From: Candidatus Sumerlaeota bacterium
GTDB taxonomy: Bacteria > Sumerlaeota > Sumerlaeia > JADFCT01
Assembly (NCBI GenBank): GCA_026398575.1
Contig: JAPLSP010000131.1
Location: forward strand, 1-22,984
DNA: 22,984 nt
Direction: 5' to 3'
A model generated the notes under the pieces. It worked only from the letters and a program-made list of their open reading frames with translations. It had not been told where the DNA came from and ran no database searches. Of this stretch, positions 1-6,359 are shown piece by piece; position 1 is the first letter of the stretch; each line of letters starts with the position of its first letter. The translations under genes were made by a program, and so were the position numbers.

Positions 1-123
1 GGCGCCAGCATTTGGAGTGCGGTTGCTTGCTGCCGCTTTTGCTTCCATGATCTAAAAGATTAGCGTAGCTAAAGCGGCAGCATGCAACCGCACTCCAAAT
101 GCTGGCGCCGCTCCTATCCGCAT
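1..123 (-). repeat. Long palindromic repeat, element A
   Basis: Two arms, 1-44 and 66-109, are inverted copies that differ at only a few positions. The outer part reads GGCGCCAGCATTTGGAGT, then an inner stem GTGCGGTTGC-GCTGCCGCTTT, with a loop near 45-65. After the right arm comes the tag GCTCCTATCCGCAT (110-123). The same tag and outer arms recur in element B at 20535-20685, in opposite orientation, so this is a dispersed family. The left arm starts at the first base of the window, so the element may extend further. It lies downstream of the gene ending at 220 and could end its transcripts, but there is no clear T-run. Function is not known from the sequence. Confidence 0.85.
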
Positions 124-219
124 GAATCTCTTCCTCCGGCATGAATGTTCGCGATGATTTTATGTTATCATATTAGCGAATGTGAGTATGAAGCGCGACT
201 CTTGCAGACGCTTGAGGCG

Positions 220-1062
220 TCACTGTGCTCCAGGTCCCGGTGAATGATCGGCAAACGTGCTGCTGGCGCGCGCTGAAACGGCCCAGCTGCGCGACTCGGG
301 GCCAACCAACTCCACCGCGTCTATCTCGTTCCATCCGGGAACCTTGCTCGTGTCCAGCAGAACGCGCACAGTTTTGACGGATTCTATCGTGAGAGGAAAT
401 GTGATCTCGAAAAAAGCGGGCGCGTTCTTGGTTGTATCTTTGGCGGTAATTTTAATAATTTCTCCGCCGATGGCATTCTTCAGGATGATGCCGGTCACAG
501 CGCCTGGATTATAGGTCTCATGGATACGCACCATGGTCGCGCACATTTGCGGATTGTAGTCGAGTTCGAGCCATTCCTCGCCGGCATCGGCTTCGAGGCT
601 CGCCCAGGCGGTTGACATATCGCGATCCTCGAGAGTATCGGGAGCGCCCGTGGCCTGCTCGGGGCCATGGGAGCGCTTGCCATTCGCCATGACATTCGCA
701 GGTCCCAGTTGCCCCGCCGCTTGGTCGGTCGCCATTGGCCTTGCCACTGCCGCCCCGCTTGAGGCGCGCGGCTTGACCATTGGCTTGGAACGTTCGACAG
801 GGCGAACATGAACTTGAAGAAAGAACACAAACAATGCCACAGCTATCATCACAACGAAAGCGACAATCGCCAATATCGTCGCGATCATGCCCAGCACGCG
901 CCCGGCATACGTCTGTCCGCGCCCGCCGGGGTCCATCTTTCCCGCGTTCATTTCCTTGAGGTCTCTGCTGCCCATGATCCATGCCGCAATTCCACATGGC
1001 AGGCAGACGACCATGCCCAGGATGCCCAACACCAGAATAAGTATTCCGCGATGAGGCTTCAT
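220..1062 (-). CDS. Membrane-anchored protein, MKPHRG/DUF4190-like module plus discoidin-like C-terminal domain
   Basis: A 280-residue protein when started at the ATG at 1062, which has a strong ribosome site (AAAGGAGG) just upstream; the open frame runs 23 codons further but without a better start. Residues 1-83 are a module with two membrane segments (about 8-32 and 56-83) around a polar loop that includes GSRDLKEMNAGKMDP. The same module begins the genes at 1097-1630 and 2289-2969. A linker rich in Ala/Pro/Lys leads to residues 121-265, with NGKRSHGPEQATGAPDT, a Trp-rich strand and HETYNPGAV, resembling discoidin/F5-8C-like beta-sandwich domains of planctomycetal proteins. Likely role: an anchored binding domain; ligand unknown. 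It is the last gene of the operon. Membrane topology is inferred from hydrophobicity only. Confidence 0.8.
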   Translation of the reverse strand: MKPHRGILILVLGILGMVVCLPCGIAAWIMGSRDLKEMNAGKMDPGGRGQTYAGRVLGMIATILAIVAFVVMIAVALFVFFLQVHVRPVERSKPMVKPRASSGAAVARPMATDQAAGQLGPANVMANGKRSHGPEQATGAPDTLEDRDMSTAWASLEADAGEEWLELDYNPQMCATMVRIHETYNPGAVTGIILKNAIGGEIIKITAKDTTKNAPAFFEITFPLTIESVKTVRVLLDTSKVPGWNEIDAVELVGPESRSWAVSARASSTFADHSPGPGAQ

Positions 1063-1096
1063 GTTCCTTTCCTCCTTTATATAGGTGATTGTCAAG

Positions 1097-1630
1097 TTAG
1101 GGCAGATTTGTAGGTTTAGGTTTCCCGGCATCTAGCGGCTGAATGCTTTCCCCCTTTCCCGGCGCAGGCATCTTCGGAGCTCCCGGTTGGGTGGATAATG
1201 GCGCAAGGTTGGTTCCTGTCGCAGCGGCGCCTGCGCCCATATTATCCTCCTGCACAGCCCGCTGCCTTGCTGTTTGTTCAGGCCTCGCCGTTTGTTCAGT
1301 TAGCGTTGGCTCTTCTTTCGCCGTCTCCCCGTATGAGCTCCGTGGCCAGCCTGCTGGCTGGGTTGGTTTGCGTTCACTAACATTCAAAAAGAAAATAAAC
1401 AACGCCAGGGCTATCGCTACTACAAGAGCAATAATAGCCAATATCGTCGCGATCATGCCCAGCACGCGCCCAGCATACGTCTGCCCGCGCCCGTTGGGGT
1501 CCATCCTTCCCGCGTCCATTTCCTTGAGGTCCCGGCTGCCCATGATCCATGCCGCAATTCCACATGGCAGGCAGACAACCATGCCCAGAATGCCCAACAC
1601 CAGAATGAGTATCCCGCGATGAGGCTTCAT
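1097..1630 (-). CDS. Membrane protein, MKPHRG/DUF4190-like module with short Pro/Gln-rich tail
   Basis: A 177-residue protein. The first ~75 residues are almost identical to the module in the genes at 220-1062 and 2289-2969, with two hydrophobic segments (about 8-32 and 56-83). The rest is a low-complexity tail rich in Pro, Gln, Ala and Lys with no recognisable fold. Its ATG overlaps the stop of the upstream gene (1627-2262) by four bases (ATGA), and a GGGGGAGG ribosome site sits before it, so translation is probably coupled. The DNA of the module is nearly the same as that of the first paralogue over roughly 170 bases, indicating recent duplication or gene conversion. Function unknown; the tail may be a linker that has lost a domain. 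Confidence 0.75.
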   Translation of the reverse strand: MKPHRGILILVLGILGMVVCLPCGIAAWIMGSRDLKEMDAGRMDPNGRGQTYAGRVLGMIATILAIIALVVAIALALFIFFLNVSERKPTQPAGWPRSSYGETAKEEPTLTEQTARPEQTARQRAVQEDNMGAGAAATGTNLAPLSTQPGAPKMPAPGKGESIQPLDAGKPKPTNLP

Positions 1631-2262
1631 TTCAATTCCTCCCCCGTTGGAATTTTATTGCTATCAAGAAACCATCGCTTCCCGATAACCTGATAAGCGC
1701 CTGACTCCGTGTAGAAGTTAACGTCCTTCGGGTCCCCGGTCATAATCCCGCCGATGGCGTGAATGCCATTGATGACTTTGCGATCGCCGCGCTTGAACTG
1801 CGTGATATACGTCTTGTCATTGGGACGCTTCAGCGGGACGCGGATGTATGTGACGTTTTTCATTTGTCCCCCGCTCACCACGGGATATTTCTGGAAAAAT
1901 GGATGAAGGGTGGCGGTGGTGGTCCAGCAGGCCGATTCGCTCTCCTGCAGCTGGCAGTCGTCGAGGAATTCCACCTCCGCCTCATACTGGCTCGTCCATT
2001 TTTTGCCTATTCCGCCGGCCTGATCCTTGAATGAGAGAACCTTCACGCGCGCGCCACTGGCGGCGAAGAGCTGTTCCAGCCTTTCCTTTTCCTGTTTATC
2101 GGAGGCCGAGGCGGTGTACATGCGCGCCGAGCTCTCACGCTCATAGGCGGCGGCGTTTTGCTTCATTCTGTTTTCGCGCGCTACACAGCGTTCAATGCGG
2201 GCTGCAACAGCGACCAATGCCAAAATAATCAGCGCGATTTTCCAGATCATGGATCTCGACAT
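1627..2262 (-). CDS. Small single-helix anchored protein of unknown function
   Basis: A 211-residue protein starting at the ATG at 2262, chosen because AGGAGGCGCC lies seven bases upstream; an upstream start at 2295 would overlap the previous gene. Residues about 5-21 (IWKIALIILALVAVAA) form one hydrophobic helix, either an uncleaved signal anchor or a signal peptide. The rest is a mixed alpha/beta domain with two Cys (DDCQ and SACW) that could pair. I recognise no family. It lies between two MKPHRG paralogues and is coupled to the next gene by an ATGA overlap, so it probably works with them at the membrane. The start of this gene has a decayed copy at 3038-3073. Confidence 0.75.
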   Translation of the reverse strand: MSRSMIWKIALIILALVAVAARIERCVARENRMKQNAAAYERESSARMYTASASDKQEKERLEQLFAASGARVKVLSFKDQAGGIGKKWTSQYEAEVEFLDDCQLQESESACWTTTATLHPFFQKYPVVSGGQMKNVTYIRVPLKRPNDKTYITQFKRGDRKVINGIHAIGGIMTGDPKDVNFYTESGAYQVIGKRWFLDSNKIPTGEELK

Positions 2263-2288
2263 GAGGGCGCCTCCTGAAAAACGCTGCC

Positions 2289-2969
2289 TTACCACGGCCT
2301 ATTTGTAAGGTTGTAATCTGTAATGATTTCCGCATGGCCGTCTGCGTATCCGACGGCGGATTCCGGTGCAAAAGCGGTTAACTTTTTTCGCACAAGCGGA
2401 GTTTTGGCAGGATCCTTGATCTCAGACATTTTTCCCTGCTGTTCGAGCGTGTAGCCGCTCAAGTCAAAAGAAGGCTCCAGGTATGGCGCCAGATCGGTGA
2501 GGCGCGCCGGCAGCATGTCTTGATGCTCCAGCGCATAAAGCATGCACGCCTTTACAACCGCGTTGGCGTCCTGCATCATTTGGGCTTTGCGTTCTTCTTC
2601 TGACTTGGGCTTTGCGTCTGCCTTGCCAGCGATTGCCGTCGTGCGTTCCATTTGCGCCCAGTGAGCCGCTGCTGCCCGCTCTTCTGCCATGCGTTCTTTT
2701 GTTGTTCGACTGAAAGACAGCCTGAGAAACACTGCTATCAGTAGGCCGGCGATGACCAGTACGAGCATAACTGCAAACAGAAGCGTCGCGATCATGCCGA
2801 TCACGCGCCCGGCATACGTTTGTTGGCGCCCGCCGGGGTCCATCTTTCCCGCATCCATTTCCTTGAGATCCCTGCTGCCCATAATCCATGCGGCAATTCC
2901 GCATGGCAGGCAGCACACCGCGCCCAAAATGCCCAGGATGAGAATCAGCATACCGCGATGAGGCTTCAT
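2289..2969 (-). CDS. Membrane protein, MKPHRG/DUF4190-like module fused to a pseudopilin-like C-terminus
   Basis: A 226-residue protein and the first gene of its operon. Residues 1-83 are the shared two-helix module. Residues 87-130 are charged and likely helical. Residues 130-216 resemble the C-terminal half of PVC-group type II secretion-like pseudopilins: ACMLYALEHQDMLPARLTDLAPYL followed by VGYADGHAE, where the YADGH motif matches the FADGHV signature of that family. The usual N-terminal prepilin cleavage helix is missing; the DUF4190-like module takes its place. GAGGGGAGAA precedes the ATG. The pseudopilin link is by motif only and needs a profile search. Confidence 0.75.
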   Translation of the reverse strand: MKPHRGMLILILGILGAVCCLPCGIAAWIMGSRDLKEMDAGKMDPGGRQQTYAGRVIGMIATLLFAVMLVLVIAGLLIAVFLRLSFSRTTKERMAEERAAAAHWAQMERTTAIAGKADAKPKSEEERKAQMMQDANAVVKACMLYALEHQDMLPARLTDLAPYLEPSFDLSGYTLEQQGKMSEIKDPAKTPLVRKKLTAFAPESAVGYADGHAEIITDYNLTNRPW

Positions 2970-3037
2970 GTCCTATTCTCCCCTCAGAAATCGGTTGCGA
3001 TTCGATACACTAATCAGCACGGCGCTCGGTGATAAAA

Positions 3038-3073
3038 TCACCGCTCCATTTTCCAGATCGTTGATTTCAACAT
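3038..3073 (-). pseudogene. Eleven-codon remnant or leader peptide, MLKSTIWKMER
   Basis: A short frame with a strong ribosome site (AGGAGGCGCC) and an ATG, ending after 11 codons. Both the ribosome site and the residues xxKS/RSxIWK match the start of the gene at 1627-2262 (MSRSMIWKIAL), including ATCTGGAAAAT at DNA level. It is therefore probably the stump of a duplicated copy. It lies between the promoter at 3165-3193 and the first operon gene at 2969, so it should be transcribed and may be translated as a leader. Confidence 0.5.
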
Positions 3074-3164
3074 CAGGCGCCTCCTGCTAAAATTAATAGC
3101 CAAACCCTCCCGGGCCGTTTCCCAGCGATTCGCTCCTTCCCAAACCTTATCTCCAATATAAACC

Positions 3165-3193
3165 AAGATAGAAAGGCAATGCCAAGGTGTCAA
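3165..3193 (-). promoter_or_regulatory. Near-consensus sigma-70 type promoter
   Basis: On the minus strand TTGACA (3188-3193), a 17-base spacer and TATCTT (3165-3170). This is the best promoter match I found in the window. It would start transcription near 3157 and drive the operon 2969 to 220 through a leader of about 190 bases that holds the 11-codon frame. Confidence 0.65.
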
Positions 3194-3317
3194 GCGCAAT
3201 AAGCGCGAAATAGGCGCGAATCCCTGAGACATTAAGGATGGCAGGAGTATTGCGGATTTTATGCAAGAGGCGCGGCGGATGGAAAAAAGGCGCCTTATGA
3301 CGCGAGGGAATTTTCTA

Positions 3318-3602
3318 TCATCCCATCAAATGCTCCACATTGATGTGAAGCATCTTGCTGAATCGCCGGGCCATGGCAGCCGAGAGAGGCCGCTGCCCTC
3401 TTTCGTAATCACTGATCATATTCTGGCGAACGCCCATGAGCTCCGCCACTTTGGTTTGTGTCAACCCAGCCTTCAAGCGCGCGCCAGCCAGAAGATTTCC
3501 GGTTCGATTTGATTCCATTTCCGCCCAGAAATCCGTCTTTTCGATAGGAATGCTGTCGTCAGCAGCTTTTTCAGAAAGAACTGCGACACGGTACTTTTTC
3601 AT
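3318..3602 (-). CDS. XRE-family helix-turn-helix regulator
   Basis: A 94-residue protein from the ATG at 3602, which follows AGGGGAGA. Residues 39-92 are an HTH_3/Cro-C1 domain: ARLKAGLTQTKVAELMGVRQNMISDYERGQR, then MARRFSKMLHINVEHLM. The short N-terminus (MKKYRVAVLSEK) is not recognised. Its start lies one base after the stop of the MATE gene, so the two are almost certainly translated together and it may control that operon. The domain resembles solo antitoxin-type regulators, but no toxin is next to it. Confidence 0.85.
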   Translation of the reverse strand: MKKYRVAVLSEKAADDSIPIEKTDFWAEMESNRTGNLLAGARLKAGLTQTKVAELMGVRQNMISDYERGQRPLSAAMARRFSKMLHINVEHLMG

Positions 3603-3603
3603 G

Positions 3604-5052
3604 TTAGATCTCCCCTGATTCTTCTCCGAATACAGATTCGGGCGCCGGCGTGATGGGGCCGCGTCTGACAACGGGGCGCTTCCAGTATCCGGAATAATAA
3701 TACGCCAGACTGATCACCATCGCGACAAAGAAACTGAATGACATGGAGTACCAGATCGTCCGCACGTCATGATAGGAATGGGACAGCCGGTACGCCAGCG
3801 GCACGCGGACCACCCAGAGGCTCACCAGCGAGATGACCGTGGTGACGACGGTATGACCCGAGCCGTTGATGATCCCATTGCTAATGAACATGATGGCGAA
3901 AAAGATATAGGTGGACCCCACGATATACAGATAGCTGACGCCCATGCTGATGACTTCGCGGTCTTGAATGAAAATGCGCAGCAGCAATCCCGGAACGCTC
4001 ACGGCCAGCGCGGAGGCTAGCAGCGTGATGCCGCCGCTCAGGATGATGCCCCATTTGAAAACGTCCTTCACGCGTCCATATTGATTGGCGCCGATATTCT
4101 GCCCGGCCAGCGTGGAAACGGCCATGCTGAAGGTCAAGGCCGGCATAAAGGCCAGCTGGTCAATGCGCATGGCGGCGCCGAAAGCGGCGGCGGCATTGAC
4201 TCCGTAGCCATTGACAAAGCCGATGACAAAGACCATTCCGATCGAGACCAGCGACTGCTGGATGGCCGACGGCACGCCGATCTTGATCGTGTTCCACGTC
4301 GTCCGATAGTCCGCGCGCAACCGCAGCCAATCCGGAGACACGGGGCTTTTCTGCCGTTGCATGTGGACGAGCAACGCAATCAGCGATCCGGCCTGGCCGA
4401 TCACGCTGGCCCAAGCCGTGCCATTCAAACCCAGCTTCGGCAGGCCCAGCCATCCGAACATGAGGATCGGATCGAGTACGGCATTCGCAACAATTCCCGC
4501 TGTTTGATAGTAGAGCGGCGTTGTGGAATCGCCGATGCCTTGCAGCATGGATCGCGCCAGGAAAATCCCGAATCCGAACGGCAGGGAAATCAAGAAAATG
4601 CGCATGTACTGCGTCGCCATCTCCAACACTTCGGGCGGCGTGTCCATGGCGCGCATAATGTGCGGCGTGAAAATCTCACCGAGCGCGAACAGAACCAAAC
4701 CCAGGACGCCGATCAGCAGCGTCGAGCTCTGCACGACCTTGAACCTTTCGTCAAAATTCCGGGATCCGGTATATTGTGAGATGAGGATGTTGGTGGCCAT
4801 CGTCAGACCGGCGGCCAGGGCGACGAGCACGAAGATGACGGGGAAGCTCACCGTGACAGCAGCCATTGCCGTCTTGCCAAGGAACTGGCCGACCCAGATG
4901 GCATTGACAAATGAATACGCCGTCTGGATCGCGCTGCCGGCCAGCATGGGAAGCGAAAACATGATGAGATGACGCGGAATGCTCCCCGTCGTCAAGTCGC
5001 GACCGTGGACCTTTGGATGGGAGTTTGAATTGGCGTTGGGCGGTGAACTCAT
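3604..5052 (-). CDS. MATE-family multidrug/cation antiporter
   Basis: A 482-residue polytopic membrane protein with the usual MATE length. Typical features are the N-terminal IPRHLIMFSLPMLAGSAIQTAYSFVNAIWVGQFLG, the internal repeat of two six-helix halves, and AAAFGAAMRIDQLAFMPALTFSMAVSTLAGQNIGA opening the second half. The family exports drugs or metabolites in exchange for Na+ or H+; the substrate is not predictable here. I take the ATG at 5052; a TTG three codons upstream (5061) is possible. The ribosome site is weak. It is followed after one base by an XRE regulator on the same transcript. Confidence 0.93.
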   Translation of the reverse strand: MSSPPNANSNSHPKVHGRDLTTGSIPRHLIMFSLPMLAGSAIQTAYSFVNAIWVGQFLGKTAMAAVTVSFPVIFVLVALAAGLTMATNILISQYTGSRNFDERFKVVQSSTLLIGVLGLVLFALGEIFTPHIMRAMDTPPEVLEMATQYMRIFLISLPFGFGIFLARSMLQGIGDSTTPLYYQTAGIVANAVLDPILMFGWLGLPKLGLNGTAWASVIGQAGSLIALLVHMQRQKSPVSPDWLRLRADYRTTWNTIKIGVPSAIQQSLVSIGMVFVIGFVNGYGVNAAAAFGAAMRIDQLAFMPALTFSMAVSTLAGQNIGANQYGRVKDVFKWGIILSGGITLLASALAVSVPGLLLRIFIQDREVISMGVSYLYIVGSTYIFFAIMFISNGIINGSGHTVVTTVISLVSLWVVRVPLAYRLSHSYHDVRTIWYSMSFSFFVAMVISLAYYYSGYWKRPVVRRGPITPAPESVFGEESGEI

Positions 5053-5156
5053 AGAAATCAAATTCTACTTTGGCGGCGCTTGCGTGGCGTGTTTGGACGC
5101 CGGAAATCTCTCAAAAAATCGCCCGACGGCGCAAGCGCGGATGCAAAAACATCCAA

Positions 5157-6062
5157 TCAATGACTGGGTTCATTGGGCCCCGGGATTGGGCGGACGCCGG
5201 TGCAATCGGGATAGTCGGAACAACCCCAGAATGGCTGCCAAGCCTTGGCGCCTTTGCGCGCGACACGCTGCCGCATAGGCTTCCCGCAACGCGGACAGAT
5301 TGGCCTGTCCGAAGCCCCATGCTTATCCGACGCGTCCGACCCGTCCGACCCGTCCGACCGGTCCGACTGGTCCGACGAGCCGCGGTTTTTCGAAGCCCCA
5401 CGCCCATCCGACGCGTCCGACGGGTCTGACCGGTCCGACGCGTCCGATCCCTTCGCCTTGTCTGAATCCCTTCTTTGAATCCGCGAAGCATAGAGGTTTT
5501 CGGTGAAGCCTCCGCTTTCCAGAAAAGTCTGCCCCTGGCTCTTGAGCTGCCGGCTCAGCAGGTAGGCGGCCTGGTTCACGGCGCAGAGCATGGCATTGCC
5601 GGCAAGTTCAGGCACGGCCTGCGCCACAAACTCTGACAATCCGGAAAGACCAGTCAACCGTACGCCGCCGGATGGTGTTGGAGGCAAGTCCGGCGCCCGG
5701 TCCTGCGCCAGCCGCGAGCGCATGGCGCGCGCCTCGCGCGAATCCTTGGGCCAGACGCGCAGCCCGTTTTGGATCAGGAAAGTTTCATAATCCCGCAGCA
5801 GCTCATCCGACAAGCTGGCGCGCGCGACATTCGTCAATTTCATCTCGGTCTTGCGCGATGTGGCCGCCGCGCCGCTCGCCTCGCTGATATTCCGCACCCC
5901 GCTGCGCGCGGCCTGTATCATCTGGTCGCTCATGCGATGATCATGAGCAAAGAATCGCCGGCAGAACACCACGGTGGCGTCATAAACCGCCTCCGCCACC
6001 TTGTAGCTGCGCAGCTTGCGGTAACCGCCATGAGGGAGAAATGGGGCATTATTTTCATCCAT
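5157..6062 (-). CDS. Four-helix-bundle protein with suffix domain, (SDx)n linker and C-terminal zinc ribbon
   Basis: A 301-residue protein. Residues about 10-110 match the four-helix-bundle (S23/IVP-like, Avd-related) family: YRKLRSYKVAEAVYDATVVFCRRF, then MIQAARSGVRNISEASGAAATSRKTEMKL and a DELLRDYETFL helix. Residues ~110-205 fit the 'four helix bundle suffix' region found in Planctomycetes, Verrucomicrobia and Lentisphaerae. Residues ~205-252 are a linker of SDx tripeptides encoded by 9-bp repeats. Residues 256-287 are a four-Cys topoisomerase-type zinc ribbon (C256, C259, C281, C287), suggesting nucleic-acid binding. GGAGAT precedes the ATG. Function of the family is unknown; Avd relatives bind nucleic acid with a reverse transcriptase, but none is encoded here. 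Confidence 0.88.
   Translation of the reverse strand: MDENNAPFLPHGGYRKLRSYKVAEAVYDATVVFCRRFFAHDHRMSDQMIQAARSGVRNISEASGAAATSRKTEMKLTNVARASLSDELLRDYETFLIQNGLRVWPKDSREARAMRSRLAQDRAPDLPPTPSGGVRLTGLSGLSEFVAQAVPELAGNAMLCAVNQAAYLLSRQLKSQGQTFLESGGFTENLYASRIQRRDSDKAKGSDASDRSDPSDASDGRGASKNRGSSDQSDRSDGSDGSDASDKHGASDRPICPRCGKPMRQRVARKGAKAWQPFWGCSDYPDCTGVRPIPGPNEPSH
5326..5448 (-). repeat. Coding 9-bp tandem repeats (TCGGACnnG), (SDx)n linker
   Basis: Two runs, 5326-5376 and 5407-5448, of a 9-bp unit encoding Ser-Asp-x. The block containing CGAAGCCCCA and the start of the run is itself duplicated (about 5310-5340 and 5391-5421, roughly 81 bases apart), so the linker has grown by segmental duplication as well as unit expansion. 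Confidence 0.9.
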
Positions 6063-6359
6063 CGCTAAATCTCCATTGTTGCTCAGTCGGACTCGTCGGA
6101 CCGGTCGGACCCGTCGGACGCGTCGGACCGCGCGAAAATATTTGCTGCTCGGACCATTGGCCAGTCAAACCGGCTGCTTGGACTCGTCGGACCGGTCGGA
6201 CGCGTCTGACCAGTCCGACGGCCTTCCAAGCAAAACATTGATGCATCAACCCTACTCTTATTGCTATGCTGTCTGCAACCCTTTCTCAGTTGAATAGGAT
6301 GAGAGCTGAAATTTCCTCTTGCGATCCGCTGGAAGCAATGCGACGCTCCGTTCACGAGT
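6063..6359. other. Repeat-bearing intergenic region between divergent genes
   Basis: This 297-base region lies between the four-helix gene (-) and the GH30-like gene (+). It holds the two GTCGGAC tracts listed separately, a perfect 12-bp palindrome TTGATGCATCAA (6239-6250) and no convincing gene. I see no well-spaced promoter for the GH30-like gene; TTGATG and TATGCT are 21 bases apart, which is too far. The last ~57 bases continue the GH30 frame upstream of its GTG without a signal-peptide-like sequence. Confidence 0.6.
6086..6221 (+). repeat. Intergenic 9-bp GTCGGACnn tandem repeats, inverted copy of the linker repeat
   Basis: Five units at 6086-6130 and three at 6186-6212, the last degenerate (GTCTGACCA), followed by an inverted unit GTCCGACGG at 6213-6221. 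The unit is the one that encodes the SDx linker at 5326-5448, but it is in the opposite orientation. On the transcript of the four-helix gene the leader would carry GUCCGAC repeats complementary to the GUCGGAC repeats in its own coding region. Confidence 0.85.

Noticed and set aside
1..123. Element A as a CRISPR repeat or tRNA-like structure
   Set aside because: Only one copy here, no spacers, no cloverleaf; it is a simple long hairpin.
3267..3300. Terminator after the XRE gene (AAGGCGCCTTTTTT on the minus strand)
   Set aside because: The palindrome has no loop and the longer pairing puts the T-run inside the loop, so a working hairpin is unlikely.
4081..4779. 232-codon open frame on the plus strand inside the MATE gene
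   Set aside because: Antisense shadow in GC-rich DNA, very rich in Arg, Gln, His and Asp; the MATE frame is clearly the real one.
5157..6062. Diversity-generating retroelement around the Avd-like four-helix protein
   Set aside because: No reverse transcriptase and no template/variable repeat pair; the repeats here are short tandem units.
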